This document shows positions 17,685-26,365 of a stretch of 64,000 nucleotides of DNA, piece by piece (the stretch's first letter is position 1; each line of letters starts with the position of its first letter). The notes below the pieces were generated by a model. That model searched no databases. It was not told the origin of the DNA and saw only the letters and a program-made list of their open reading frames with translations. A program made the position numbers and the translations under genes. This DNA is from Marisediminitalea lipolytica. Its GTDB lineage: Bacteria > Pseudomonadota > Gammaproteobacteria > Enterobacterales > Alteromonadaceae. The stretch spans positions 682,001-746,000 of the forward strand of contig NZ_MJIC01000010.1 in assembly GCF_001758465.1 (NCBI RefSeq), in the 5' to 3' direction.

Positions 17685-17736
17685 AGGGAGTCCTGTTATA
17701 GCGTTAGATCAAACAACGACAGAGAATCAGACGGTA

Positions 17737-19227
17737 ATGCACAACGTTAAACTTTTCATTGATGGTGAATTTAAAAACTCAGCCAGCCTGAACCGGATAC
17801 CAGTGACTAATCCGGCCAGCGCGGAGATTATTGCTTATGTCCCCGATGCCCTGGCAGAGGAAGCCGACCAGGCAGTAGCAGCGGCGAAAAAAGCGTTTCA
17901 GAGCTGGAAAGCGGTGCCGGTGACAGAACGTGCCCGGGTAATGATGCGCTACCAGGCAATTCTAAAACGTGAACAAACCCGGATTGCCAGCGTACTGGCG
18001 GCCGAAACCGGCAAGGTCTTCGATGATGCTATGGGCGACGCCTGGCGAGGGATTGAAGTGGTAGAACAGGCCATGAATGCACCGGGCATGATGATGGGTG
18101 AAACGGTGGAAAATGTCGCCCAGGGTATTGATACCTACAGTATGATCCAACCTTTAGGCGTGTGCGTGGGCATCACACCGTTTAATTTCCCGGCGATGAT
18201 CCCGCTATGGATGTTCCCGCTTGCCATAGCGTGCGGCAATACTTTTGTCCTTAAGCCGTCAGAACAGGATCCGCAGACGCCTATGTTACTGGCCGAACTC
18301 TTTGTTGAAGCCGGTGCACCACCGGGTGTGCTCAATATCATTCATGGCGGACGGGAGCGGGTAGATCAACTTCTTCATCATGATGATGTGGCGGCAGTTT
18401 CGTTTGTCGGCTCAGTACCGGTAGGACAACATGTTTATCGTACGGCTACCGCCAATTTAAAACGCGCGCAGTGCTTTGCCGGCGCTAAAAATCATACGGT
18501 AGTCATGCCAGACGCCAGCAAAAACCACGTTATCAACAATCTCGTCGGCGCTTCAGTTGGAGCGGCTGGCCAGCGTTGTATGGCCATTTCTGTGGCGATT
18601 TTTGTTGGCGAGTCCCAGCAATGGATAGATGAACTGGCACAGGCTATCGCTGCGGTTAAACCGGGGCTGTGGAACGATAAAGAGGCAGGATTCGGCCCGC
18701 TGATCAGTGCGTCAGCAAAAGAGCGTGTTGTGGCGCTGATTGAGTCCGGCAAAGCGCAGGGGGCGACTTGTCTGGTTGATGGCAGCGATTTTACCGTAGC
18801 AGGCTATGAACAAGGACACTGGATAGGACCGACGGTATTTCGTGATGTCACCACAGATATGCGTATATACCAGGAAGAAATTTTTGGGCCGGTGCTGTGC
18901 TGTCTTTGTGTTGACTCTCTCGATGAAGCTCTCGCTATTGTAAACGCTAATCCGTACGGCAATGGCACATCAATCTTTACTGCCAGTGGCGCTGCTGCCC
19001 GTAAATATCAGTCTGAAGTGAGTGTGGGGCAGGTGGGTATAAATGTGCCTATTCCGGTTCCTTTGCCGTTTTTCTCTTTCACCGGCTGGAAAAATTCGTT
19101 CTTCGGTGATCTGCATGCCTATGGTAAGCAAGCGGTGCGTTTTTACACTGAAACCAAAACCATTACCTCGCGATGGCCGGAAGACAGCATTCCAGCCGGT
19201 CCAAACCTGACCATCAATTTACGTTAG
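17737..19227 (+). CDS. mmsA: methylmalonate-semialdehyde dehydrogenase (CoA-acylating)
   Basis: 496-residue aldehyde dehydrogenase that turns methylmalonate semialdehyde plus CoA and NAD into propionyl-CoA, the last step of valine breakdown. Catalytic Cys281 lies in GQRCMA; the preceding CFAGAKNH motif is typical of MMSDH rather than other ALDHs. [11 protein letters not shown] is a normal family N-terminus. The start context is odd: the best ribosome-binding site (GGGAG, 17686-17690) is 46 bases upstream of this ATG, with only ATA at the right distance, while the ATG has just a weak GAGA. First gene of the operon; its stop codon overlaps the next gene's AGGAG. Confidence 0.95.
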   Translation: MHNVKLFIDGEFKNSASLNRIPVTNPASAEIIAYVPDALAEEADQAVAAAKKAFQSWKAVPVTERARVMMRYQAILKREQTRIASVLAAETGKVFDDAMGDAWRGIEVVEQAMNAPGMMMGETVENVAQGIDTYSMIQPLGVCVGITPFNFPAMIPLWMFPLAIACGNTFVLKPSEQDPQTPMLLAELFVEAGAPPGVLNIIHGGRERVDQLLHHDDVAAVSFVGSVPVGQHVYRTATANLKRAQCFAGAKNHTVVMPDASKNHVINNLVGASVGAAGQRCMAISVAIFVGESQQWIDELAQAIAAVKPGLWNDKEAGFGPLISASAKERVVALIESGKAQGATCLVDGSDFTVAGYEQGHWIGPTVFRDVTTDMRIYQEEIFGPVLCCLCVDSLDEALAIVNANPYGNGTSIFTASGAAARKYQSEVSVGQVGINVPIPVPLPFFSFTGWKNSFFGDLHAYGKQAVRFYTETKTITSRWPEDSIPAGPNLTINLR

Positions 19228-19235
19228 GAGGCGTT

Positions 19236-20390
19236 GTGGATTTTAATTTAACTGAAGATCAGCAGGCATTTGCCGATGTGGCATCGCAGTTTGCCCGCCA
19301 GGCATTGGCCCCCTTTGCAGCAGAGTGGGACAAAAACCATATATTTCCCGTGGATACGTTAAGACAGGCAGGCGAGCTGGGCTTTTGCGGTTTGTATACA
19401 CCACAGGCGGATGGCGGACTGGGCCTAAGCCGGTTAGATTCTTCAATTATTTTTGAGCAGCTTGCAATGGGTTGCACCGCTACTACGGCGATGTTAACTA
19501 TTCATAATATGGCCACCTGGATGCTGGCAAGTTATGGTCGTGAATCGGTAAAAAACGCCTGGCTGCCTGATCTGGTGAGTGGTAATAAACTGGCATCTTA
19601 CTGCCTGACCGAACCTGGTGCTGGCTCTGATGCTGCCAGCCTGATGACCCGGGCAGAAAAACAAGGCGAAACATATACGCTAACTGGCGCTAAAGTGTTT
19701 ATTTCCGGCGCCGGCAGTACGGATGTGCTGATCGTGATGGCACGTACCACGAATGAAGGCGCTAAAGGGATCTCAGCGTTTGTGGTTCCTGCCAATGCGC
19801 CGGGCATTACATACGGTAAACCCGAAGAAAAGATGGGCTGGAATGCTCAGCCAACCCGCATGATCTCCTTTGACAATGTGGTTGTTCCGGCTGATCACCT
19901 GCTCGGCGAAGAAGGCCAGGGTTTTACTTTTGCCATGAAAGGGCTCGACGGCGGTCGTATTAATATTGCAACCTGTTCCATTGGCACTGCACAGCAAGCC
20001 CTGAATACGGCGCGCAACTATATGCATGAACGCCAGCAGTTTGGCAAGCCACTGGCTGCCTTTCAGGCCCTGCAGTTTAAACTGGCAGATATGACCACCG
20101 AATTAGTCGCCGCCCGCCAGTTAGTCAGGCTGGCCTCCTTTAAGCTGGATCAAAATGATCCGCAGGCTACCGCCTATTGTGCGATGGCCAAGCGATTAGC
20201 TACCGACGTGGGTTTTATGGTGTGTAACGAAGCGCTGCAAATCCACGGCGGTTACGGCTATATCAAAGAATATCCTCTTGAACGTCATGTCCGGGATGTC
20301 AGGGTGCATCAGATTCTTGAGGGGACTAATGAAATCATGCGGCTCATTATCAGCCGCAGCGCACTGCAGGAAGGCAGTGAACTTGTTTAG
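19236..20390 (+). CDS. acyl-CoA dehydrogenase, probable isobutyryl-CoA dehydrogenase
   Basis: 384-residue FAD enzyme that oxidises isobutyryl-CoA to methacrylyl-CoA in the valine pathway; specificity inferred from the operon. The GTG at 19236 is chosen because AGGAG lies 5 bases upstream and the protein then begins DFNLTEDQQAF as usual; the ATG at 19173 lies inside mmsA. Motifs: CLTEPGAGSD, the acyl/FAD region FISGAGSTDV, and EGTNEIMR near the C-terminus with candidate catalytic Glu about 362. Spaced 8 bp from mmsA and 9 bp from the next gene. Confidence 0.92.
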   Translation: MDFNLTEDQQAFADVASQFARQALAPFAAEWDKNHIFPVDTLRQAGELGFCGLYTPQADGGLGLSRLDSSIIFEQLAMGCTATTAMLTIHNMATWMLASYGRESVKNAWLPDLVSGNKLASYCLTEPGAGSDAASLMTRAEKQGETYTLTGAKVFISGAGSTDVLIVMARTTNEGAKGISAFVVPANAPGITYGKPEEKMGWNAQPTRMISFDNVVVPADHLLGEEGQGFTFAMKGLDGGRINIATCSIGTAQQALNTARNYMHERQQFGKPLAAFQALQFKLADMTTELVAARQLVRLASFKLDQNDPQATAYCAMAKRLATDVGFMVCNEALQIHGGYGYIKEYPLERHVRDVRVHQILEGTNEIMRLIISRSALQEGSELV

Positions 20391-20399
20391 GAGTGAACC

Positions 20400-21518
20400 G
20401 TGACTGAAAAACTCAGGATAAATCTCATCCCGACACAATGCGGCCGTTTTGTTGGCCATGTTGAGCTGAATAAACCAAAAGCACTGAATGCACTGGATCT
20501 AGACATGGCCAGGGCTATGCAGGCGCAACTCGATAGCTGGCGTAATGACGAATCTGTGTTACTGGTCCTTATCAGTGGGACAGGAGAGAAAGCGTTTTGT
20601 GCCGGCGGAGATATTGTTTCGATGTATCAGTCGATGCAAACAAACAAACAGGAAATCCCGGATTTCATCAGCGAATTTTTTACCCGGGAATATCGCCTCG
20701 ATTACACTATTCATAGCTATCCTAAACCTGTCATTGCCTGGGGTGAGGGTATTGTTATGGGCGGTGGTATTGGCTTGTTAGCCGGTGCCAGCCATCGCAT
20801 TTTTACTCCGGCGACCCGCCTTGCCATGCCAGAAATTACCATTGGTTTGTATCCCGATGTCGGGGCCAGTTATTTTCTGCCACGCGCCCCCGGGCATACC
20901 GGACTATTTCTGGGCTTAACCGGTGCATCTGTGAATGCAAGCGATGGCTTGTTTGTGGGACTGGGTGATTATGTTGCTGCTTCGGGCGCTTTGCCCAACC
21001 TGATTAAAGCCCTTGGGGCAAGGTCCTGGCGAGATAGCGATATTGCCAGTCAGCTTAGTGAGCTTTGCCAGGCAATGAGCGTCGCCGAAGATGAGCTCCC
21101 TCCGATGGTATTAGCGGCTCATCAGTCAACCATAGATGAAAGCCTGGGGCCTTGTAACAGTGCGCCAGAGGCGGTAAAGGCTATTTTGTCCATGCCAAGT
21201 GCTGACGATGAGTGGCTGGCAAAAGTGCAGCACTCATTGCGTCAGGGCTCACCAATTACCATGCATCTGGTGTGGGAACAAATACAGCGTGGCCGGCATT
21301 TGTCGCTGGCAGAGTGTTTTAAAATGGAATTGATCATGTCCTGTCGGTGTGCTGAATCCGGCGAATTTGCTGAAGGCGTCAGGGCGTTACTTATTGATAA
21401 GGATAAAACGCCGCACTGGCAATTCAGCCGCGTTGAAGAAGTACCCGAGGCGGTAGTGAAGCGGCATTTTGCCAGCCCGTGGGAAACACATCCGTTAACA
21501 CTAACCGGAGAAGAATAA
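20400..21518 (+). CDS. 3-hydroxyisobutyryl-CoA hydrolase
   Basis: 372-residue crotonase-fold enzyme releasing 3-hydroxyisobutyrate from its CoA ester, an essential detoxifying step of valine degradation. It starts with GTG after AGGAG. Recognisable are the KALNALDLDM start of the fold, the oxyanion segment CAGGDIVSMY, GEGIVMGGGIGL, and the MPEITIGLYPDVGASYFL block that marks HIBYL-CoA hydrolases rather than ordinary enoyl-CoA hydratases (which are about 260 residues). Its stop TAA overlaps the mmsB ATG by one base. Confidence 0.9.
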   Translation: MTEKLRINLIPTQCGRFVGHVELNKPKALNALDLDMARAMQAQLDSWRNDESVLLVLISGTGEKAFCAGGDIVSMYQSMQTNKQEIPDFISEFFTREYRLDYTIHSYPKPVIAWGEGIVMGGGIGLLAGASHRIFTPATRLAMPEITIGLYPDVGASYFLPRAPGHTGLFLGLTGASVNASDGLFVGLGDYVAASGALPNLIKALGARSWRDSDIASQLSELCQAMSVAEDELPPMVLAAHQSTIDESLGPCNSAPEAVKAILSMPSADDEWLAKVQHSLRQGSPITMHLVWEQIQRGRHLSLAECFKMELIMSCRCAESGEFAEGVRALLIDKDKTPHWQFSRVEEVPEAVVKRHFASPWETHPLTLTGEE

Positions 21519-22411
21519 TGACACAGATCGCCTTTATCGGACTGGGTAATATGGGCGCACCAATGGCCCGTAACCTGTTAAAGCATCAGCAACAAGTCAT
21601 CGTGTTTGACCTGGTTCCAGCCGCCGTAGATGCGCTGGTTAAAGCGGGAGCTACACGCGCAAATTCGCCGCAGCAGGCGGTAGCAACTGCCGATGTGGTG
21701 ATTACCATGTTGCCCACGGCTAATCACGTTAAATCGCTGTATTTGGGGGATGAGGGATTACTGACCAACGTGCCCGCACACTGCCTGTTAATCGATTGCA
21801 GTACGATTGACTCAGGTAGTGCTATTGAAGTGGGCCAGCAAGCTCGGAAGATGGGACTGGCATTTATCGATGCGCCGGTTTCTGGTGGTGTCGGTGGCGC
21901 GGCGGCGGGCACCCTGACGTTTATTATGGGCGGCGATACCGCAGACGTTGAGCGAGCCAGACCGATTTTGGCGCTGATGGGCGCAAATCTCTTTCATGCT
22001 GGCGCACTTGGCGCAGGGCAGATTGCCAAGGTCTGCAACAACATGCTGTTGTCTGTGCTGATGGCTGGCACCTCAGAGGCTTTGCAACTGGCCATCGCTA
22101 ATGGGCTTGATCCAAAAGTCATGTCGGACATTATGCTACAAAGTTCAGGCTGCAACTGGAGTCTGCAAAAGTACAATCCGTGCCCGGGCGTCATGGATAA
22201 TGTGCCCTCCAGCAATGACTATAATGGTGGCTTTATGGTTAAGCTGATGAATAAGGATCTGACCCTTGCTATGGATACCGCGGCGAAAGTTGGTGCTGCT
22301 ACGCCAATGGCGTCTGCAGCACAGGCTTTGTACCGGTTACATCAGGCTCAGCAAAGCGGCAATGGCGAAAAAGATTTTTCGAGTATTTTTACCTTGTTTG
22401 CGAAACACTGA
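21518..22411 (+). CDS. mmsB: 3-hydroxyisobutyrate dehydrogenase
   Basis: 297-residue NAD-dependent enzyme that makes methylmalonate semialdehyde, the mmsA substrate, from 3-hydroxyisobutyrate. It has FIGLGNMGAPMARNL at the N-terminus, DAPVSGGVGGAAAGTL, the catalytic Lys in GQIAKVCNNM and the long loop WSLQKYNPCPG typical of true HIBADH. The ATG at 21518, with GGAG 7 bases upstream, is preferred to the upstream in-frame ATG at 21479. Last gene of the operon, followed by a strong terminator. Confidence 0.95.
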   Translation: MTQIAFIGLGNMGAPMARNLLKHQQQVIVFDLVPAAVDALVKAGATRANSPQQAVATADVVITMLPTANHVKSLYLGDEGLLTNVPAHCLLIDCSTIDSGSAIEVGQQARKMGLAFIDAPVSGGVGGAAAGTLTFIMGGDTADVERARPILALMGANLFHAGALGAGQIAKVCNNMLLSVLMAGTSEALQLAIANGLDPKVMSDIMLQSSGCNWSLQKYNPCPGVMDNVPSSNDYNGGFMVKLMNKDLTLAMDTAAKVGAATPMASAAQALYRLHQAQQSGNGEKDFSSIFTLFAKH

Positions 22412-22436
22412 TTTAATGATAAAAGGCTTTGATACG

Positions 22437-22463
22437 AAAAAGGCAGCCTGAGCTGCCTTTTTT
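22437..22463. terminator. bidirectional terminator between mmsB and the yejM-like gene
   Basis: AAAAAGGCAGC / GCTGCCTTTTT with a CTGA tetraloop and T-runs in both directions; sits between the two convergent stop codons. Confidence 0.92.
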
Positions 22464-22464
22464 A

Positions 22465-23979
22465 TTACTGAGAAAAACGGGTGAGGTGCTTTATGGCCCG
22501 GCTAAGCAAGTCCACATTGAGCGCATCGTCGCTGCGCATCTCGTTACTGATATGGGTAATATCGTAACTACCATTACTTAACACGTCGATTCGCTGATCG
22601 GCGTAAATCACCACAATTTTTTCACCCGAGGTACTCACCAGCCAGTCACGTTTCGGTGCCAGCAGGTTCTGACCCGTTGAGTAGTACTGGACCGGCGCAC
22701 TGCATCCTAAAGCACTAAGCAGTGTCGGCACTAAATCTTCCGTACTGGCCAGTTCACTCGTTACCGGCAGGTTGGTGTATAAAATGCCTTTGGGCTGCTG
22801 ATATCCGCTGGCAACCATAACCAGCGTGTTAGTTAAATCACTGCGCTGCATTAACTGGCTGATGGTGGCGCCGTTGGCGAAGGCTATCGTAATGTTAGCC
22901 GAACCAGTAATACGTTCACTTAGCTGAACATGAGTAAACTGACGTTGCAGCTGATTGTTAGCGCCGGCATAAATCTCGGTGCTCAGACCGTAAGCTTCAC
23001 TGAGACCCGACAGCACCGGTTGCTTGCTCTTCAGGCTTTGTTGATACAGCTCTGGTACGGCATAGAGTGTACTTGTCAGCAGACCATCCAGTGAGGTAGA
23101 GGTAGTAAAGTAATTATCAATATGGCGCAGGTCGGCTTCTTTCATCAACTCACTGATATCACTATTGTCAGTTTGAATAAGCAGCATTGCCTGTTTATCT
23201 GACTCCAGTGCACAGTAAACCGGATCAGACGGGTAGTTAACCTGGTGAATGTCGGGGTCAAACTGCAATTGTTTACGCTGCTCGTAGCGTTCTATATCCA
23301 GTAAACCGTATCGCGACATAGTGGTTTTAGCGGTGGCCGGGTAGGACAGCGGGAACATATTATCCTGCTTGATGATCGGCTGATAAAGCTGGGCGTCGGC
23401 CCATACATGGATGGCGTGGCCAGCTACAAAGCACACCACAAAAAAGCTCACAACACGGCGTCCAATACGATAATTGATCAGACGGTCAATGCGTTTCCAG
23501 ACCGCGTTAGCCAGAATTAACTGAAAACCAAACCACACAACAAACAATAACAGCAGATAAAGCGCCTGTTGCCAGCCAAACTGAAATAGCGGTGACTCAG
23601 CTTCATTTTTTATTAAAAATGCGGAGTTATGACTTAAGTGGAAACCGGTGCGGTTATACAGCAGCGCGTCAAAGGCCATTAACGCCAGCCCTAAGGCTGA
23701 TACTACAGAGGCTATGGTTTTAATTACCCGTTGCGACACATCCAGATAACACAGTGGCAGGATAAATATTACAAAGCCGAAAAAGGTCAGAAAACTAATA
23801 TGACCAAACCAGTTGGCGAACAGGTAAAACGTACCCAAAGCGGTCCCCGGTGCGGGTGACGAGATCACAAACACCGAAGCGATAATAATGGCAATAACAA
23901 TGTTGGCCAGGGCAAACCAATGCCCCCAGTTAACCAGTTTGGTAACCCGTTGACGCCTGGGTGATTCAGCTAAAATCAT
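22465..23979 (-). CDS. yejM: YejM/PbgA-like inner membrane protein with reduced sulfatase-fold domain
   Basis: 504 residues. About 200 N-terminal residues form a DUF3413-like bundle of around five membrane helices, followed by LSYPATAKTTMSRYGLLD, which matches the YejM linker. The periplasmic part resembles the YejM pseudo-sulfatase domain, with the end conserved (EDLVPTLLSALGC, YYSTGQNLL), but is clearly shorter: the protein is about 80 residues under E. coli YejM (586). E. coli YejM senses periplasmic LPS and restrains LpxC proteolysis through LapB; that role is inferred here. Forms an operon with yejL (5 bp gap), divergent from yejK as in E. coli. Confidence 0.85.
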   Translation of the reverse strand: MILAESPRRQRVTKLVNWGHWFALANIVIAIIIASVFVISSPAPGTALGTFYLFANWFGHISFLTFFGFVIFILPLCYLDVSQRVIKTIASVVSALGLALMAFDALLYNRTGFHLSHNSAFLIKNEAESPLFQFGWQQALYLLLLFVVWFGFQLILANAVWKRIDRLINYRIGRRVVSFFVVCFVAGHAIHVWADAQLYQPIIKQDNMFPLSYPATAKTTMSRYGLLDIERYEQRKQLQFDPDIHQVNYPSDPVYCALESDKQAMLLIQTDNSDISELMKEADLRHIDNYFTTSTSLDGLLTSTLYAVPELYQQSLKSKQPVLSGLSEAYGLSTEIYAGANNQLQRQFTHVQLSERITGSANITIAFANGATISQLMQRSDLTNTLVMVASGYQQPKGILYTNLPVTSELASTEDLVPTLLSALGCSAPVQYYSTGQNLLAPKRDWLVSTSGEKIVVIYADQRIDVLSNGSYDITHISNEMRSDDALNVDLLSRAIKHLTRFSQ

Positions 23980-23984
23980 GAGTG

Positions 23985-24206
23985 TCAGGCCGTTCCTTTC
24001 ACACTTTTAACCAGTACACTGGCAAATTGCTCAGCCATCGCCTGGCGATTTGCCGGCGGTACCTGATGTTCAAAAATATGGGAAATCACATTTCCCAATA
24101 CCATTAAAGAAAGATCACGACTTGCACCGTGTTTTTCGAGTACCATAATAACGTCGTTCATCAGACGTTCGAATTCAGCATCACTGTATCGGCTTTGTTG
24201 GGGCAT
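23985..24206 (-). CDS. yejL: YejL family protein (DUF1414)
   Basis: 73-residue cytosolic protein of unknown function, recognised by SRYSDAEFERLMNDVIMVLEKH and NVISHIF. It precedes yejM in the same order as in E. coli, with 5 bp between them. Confidence 0.9.
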   Translation of the reverse strand: MPQQSRYSDAEFERLMNDVIMVLEKHGASRDLSLMVLGNVISHIFEHQVPPANRQAMAEQFASVLVKSVKGTA

Positions 24207-24343
24207 TTTACGCCTCTTATCGTTAAATCGCTTGAAAAAGCAAAGTTTTTGGCAATAGAGCGATTATAATCGTTGTGCATCTGATAACAATCATTCATTC
24301 AAAAAACTGCATCATTCATCAACAAATTGGACACTGGTAATTC

Positions 24344-25384
24344 ATGAGTATATTGATTCATCATTTTGTTGTGCATCAGCTTATCGTTAATAACGAAGGT
24401 AAAATGCAACTGATCCCACGGGAAGGCTGTCTGCCCGTTACCCCGGCGCTGGAACAACTAGGCCAGCAATTACATCACACCTTTGTGAGTAAACCGGGTA
24501 AGGGCGTTGGTCACTTTATCGAAGCAGAACAAGAAGATGGTAGCTTTGCTCAGTCCTTAAATGGTTATATTGCCCATCACGAAGCGTCGCCGTCAGACAG
24601 TGATACGGTATTTCTGCCGTTTACCAAAAGCGCGGGCGATCTGTTGTTAAAGTCGCTGGTGGATACCGGGCAGGTAGAAACCGGCTTTGTTTTGTTTGTG
24701 CATTATGAATATCTGGCTACCCAGTATTTGTTGGTTACCTTGTTAAACACCAAGGCGCACGTTGAAATTAATCAACAGCTGGAATTAAGTAGCCGCGAGC
24801 ATCTGGATTTAGCCAAAATGCAGCTGGCAGTGCGGGTCGACCTCACCCAATACCGTATTCAGCCCGAGCAGGAACGCTACATCAGCTTTATCAAAGGTCG
24901 CATGGGCCGCAAAGTGTCTGACTTTTTTATGCAGTTTGTCAGCTGCGAAGAAAAAGTCGACGTGAAGCAACAGAATAAACAATTAATCAGTTCTGTTGAA
25001 ACCTATCTGGCCAGCGAAGGACTTGATGCAGAAGAGAAAACGGCTCACCGCGACGAAGTGTCTAACTACTTTAAACAACAAATCGAAAGTGGTGACAGTA
25101 TTAAAATCAGTGAATTGGCGGAAAAGCTCCCCCGTGACGAAGACAGTCAACGGGACTTTATGCAGTTTACCCAGGGGCTGGAAACGCCAATTGAGCCGGA
25201 AGTGCAGCCAGATCCGGCAGCTATTCGACAACTGGCCAAATTCAGCGGTCAGGGTGGTGGCGTTTCGTTAAGTTTTGATCGTAAATTACTCGGTGATCGC
25301 ATTATTTATCACCCGGATTCCGATACGCTGACGATTAAAGGCATTCCGCCTAATTTAAAAGACCAGCTTAAACGAAATGGCTAA
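24344..25384 (+). CDS. ndpA: nucleoid-associated protein NdpA (YejK)
   Basis: 346-residue nucleoid-associated protein of the YejK family. Typical features: IHHFVVHQLIVN at the N-terminus, FVSKPGKGVGHF, and RYISFIKGRMGRKVSDFF in the middle. Length is close to E. coli YejK (335). Divergent from yejL/yejM across 137 bp, the arrangement known from enterobacteria. Binds DNA in vivo in E. coli; no essential function is established. Confidence 0.93.
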   Translation: MSILIHHFVVHQLIVNNEGKMQLIPREGCLPVTPALEQLGQQLHHTFVSKPGKGVGHFIEAEQEDGSFAQSLNGYIAHHEASPSDSDTVFLPFTKSAGDLLLKSLVDTGQVETGFVLFVHYEYLATQYLLVTLLNTKAHVEINQQLELSSREHLDLAKMQLAVRVDLTQYRIQPEQERYISFIKGRMGRKVSDFFMQFVSCEEKVDVKQQNKQLISSVETYLASEGLDAEEKTAHRDEVSNYFKQQIESGDSIKISELAEKLPRDEDSQRDFMQFTQGLETPIEPEVQPDPAAIRQLAKFSGQGGGVSLSFDRKLLGDRIIYHPDSDTLTIKGIPPNLKDQLKRNG

Positions 25385-25389
25385 GCCAA

Positions 25390-25413
25390 CTTAAGCGCTA
25401 CAGTAAGCTTAAG
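25390..25413 (+). repeat. stem-loop in the ndpA-QueD-like intergenic region
   Basis: CTTAAGC and GCTTAAG pair around a 10-base loop, starting 6 bp after the ndpA stop. No T-run follows, so termination is uncertain. Confidence 0.45.
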
Positions 25414-25439
25414 CAGACTGTTATACTGACAGAAAGTAA

Positions 25440-25463
25440 GCAGCACAGCCGTTAATGTGCTGC
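25440..25463 (+). repeat. stem-loop in the leader of the QueD-like gene
   Basis: GCAGCAC and GTGCTGC form a perfect 7-bp stem around a 10-base loop, ending 26 bases before the ATG of the QueD-like gene. Its role is unknown; the lack of U-tract argues against a terminator. Confidence 0.45.
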
Positions 25464-25489
25464 CAGAATAAAAGATAAAACGAGAAACA

Positions 25490-26365
25490 ATGCAATTATT
25501 TGTAAACGACCTGACCGTCATGGATTTCTCCTACCTGTGCCCGCAGCGTGGCATGGTAGGCGAGAGCTGGATTGTGGATGTGCTGCTCGACGGCACCTTA
25601 AATGAAGAAAGCATGATCCAGGACTTTGGCGTAGTAAAGAAAAACCTTAAACGCCTGATAGACGGTTATATCGACCATAAACTGCTGGTACCGGCAGAAT
25701 GCGAAAGCGCGTTTATCCGCCACGATGAAAACACCGAGCAGGTGGAAGTGCGTTTTGATTTAGGCGCTGACAAGGCCATACAGATGTATTGTCCGGCGGA
25801 AGCCTACGCCTTTATTTACGCGCCTACCATTACCATGGAATCGGTGAGTGAATATTTGCGCGAGGTCATTGCCACCCATTTACCGGATAACGTGGATAAC
25901 CTCACCATTAAACTGCGCACCGAGGTAATCACTACACCGTTTTACCACTACACCCACGGTTTAAAGAAGCACGATGGCAACTGTCAGCGAATTGCCCATG
26001 GTCATCGCTCGCGGGTAGATATTATTACCGATGGCAAGACCGATCTGGATAGCGAGGCTTATTGGGCAAACCGCTGGGAAGATATTTATATTGCCTCCAG
26101 GGAAGACCAAATTGAACCTGACGCATTACAGTGTCAGCATAAACTGGTCAGTTATGCAGACCATGTGTGCTTTGCCTATGAAGCGGCGCAGGGCTATTTT
26201 GAGATAGTGTTGCCAGCCAGCATCTGTGAAATTATTGACACTGACTCCACCGTAGAGTGTTTAGCGCAGCATATCTATAACGAGCAAAAACGCCGAATAC
26301 CGGCGCAATCCTGCTGTGTGATGGCCTACGAAGGCGTGGGTAAAGGGGCCATGGTTGGTGATTAA
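25490..26365 (+). CDS. 6-carboxytetrahydropterin synthase (QueD)-like protein
   Basis: 291 residues, over twice a normal QueD (about 120). A first half contains MVGESWIVDV, DFGVVKKNLKRLIDGYIDHKLLVP, which fits the PTPS/QueD fold around the GMVIDF-DHK segment; the second half contains CQRIAHGHRSRVDI with the zinc-type HGH motif (170-172). The order of segments is permuted or duplicated relative to QueD, so this is a two-domain variant. A role in queuosine or another pterin pathway is inferred; no que neighbours are present. Its last 8 bases overlap the start of the M23 peptidase gene, so the two are coupled. Confidence 0.7.
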   Translation: MQLFVNDLTVMDFSYLCPQRGMVGESWIVDVLLDGTLNEESMIQDFGVVKKNLKRLIDGYIDHKLLVPAECESAFIRHDENTEQVEVRFDLGADKAIQMYCPAEAYAFIYAPTITMESVSEYLREVIATHLPDNVDNLTIKLRTEVITTPFYHYTHGLKKHDGNCQRIAHGHRSRVDIITDGKTDLDSEAYWANRWEDIYIASREDQIEPDALQCQHKLVSYADHVCFAYEAAQGYFEIVLPASICEIIDTDSTVECLAQHIYNEQKRRIPAQSCCVMAYEGVGKGAMVGD

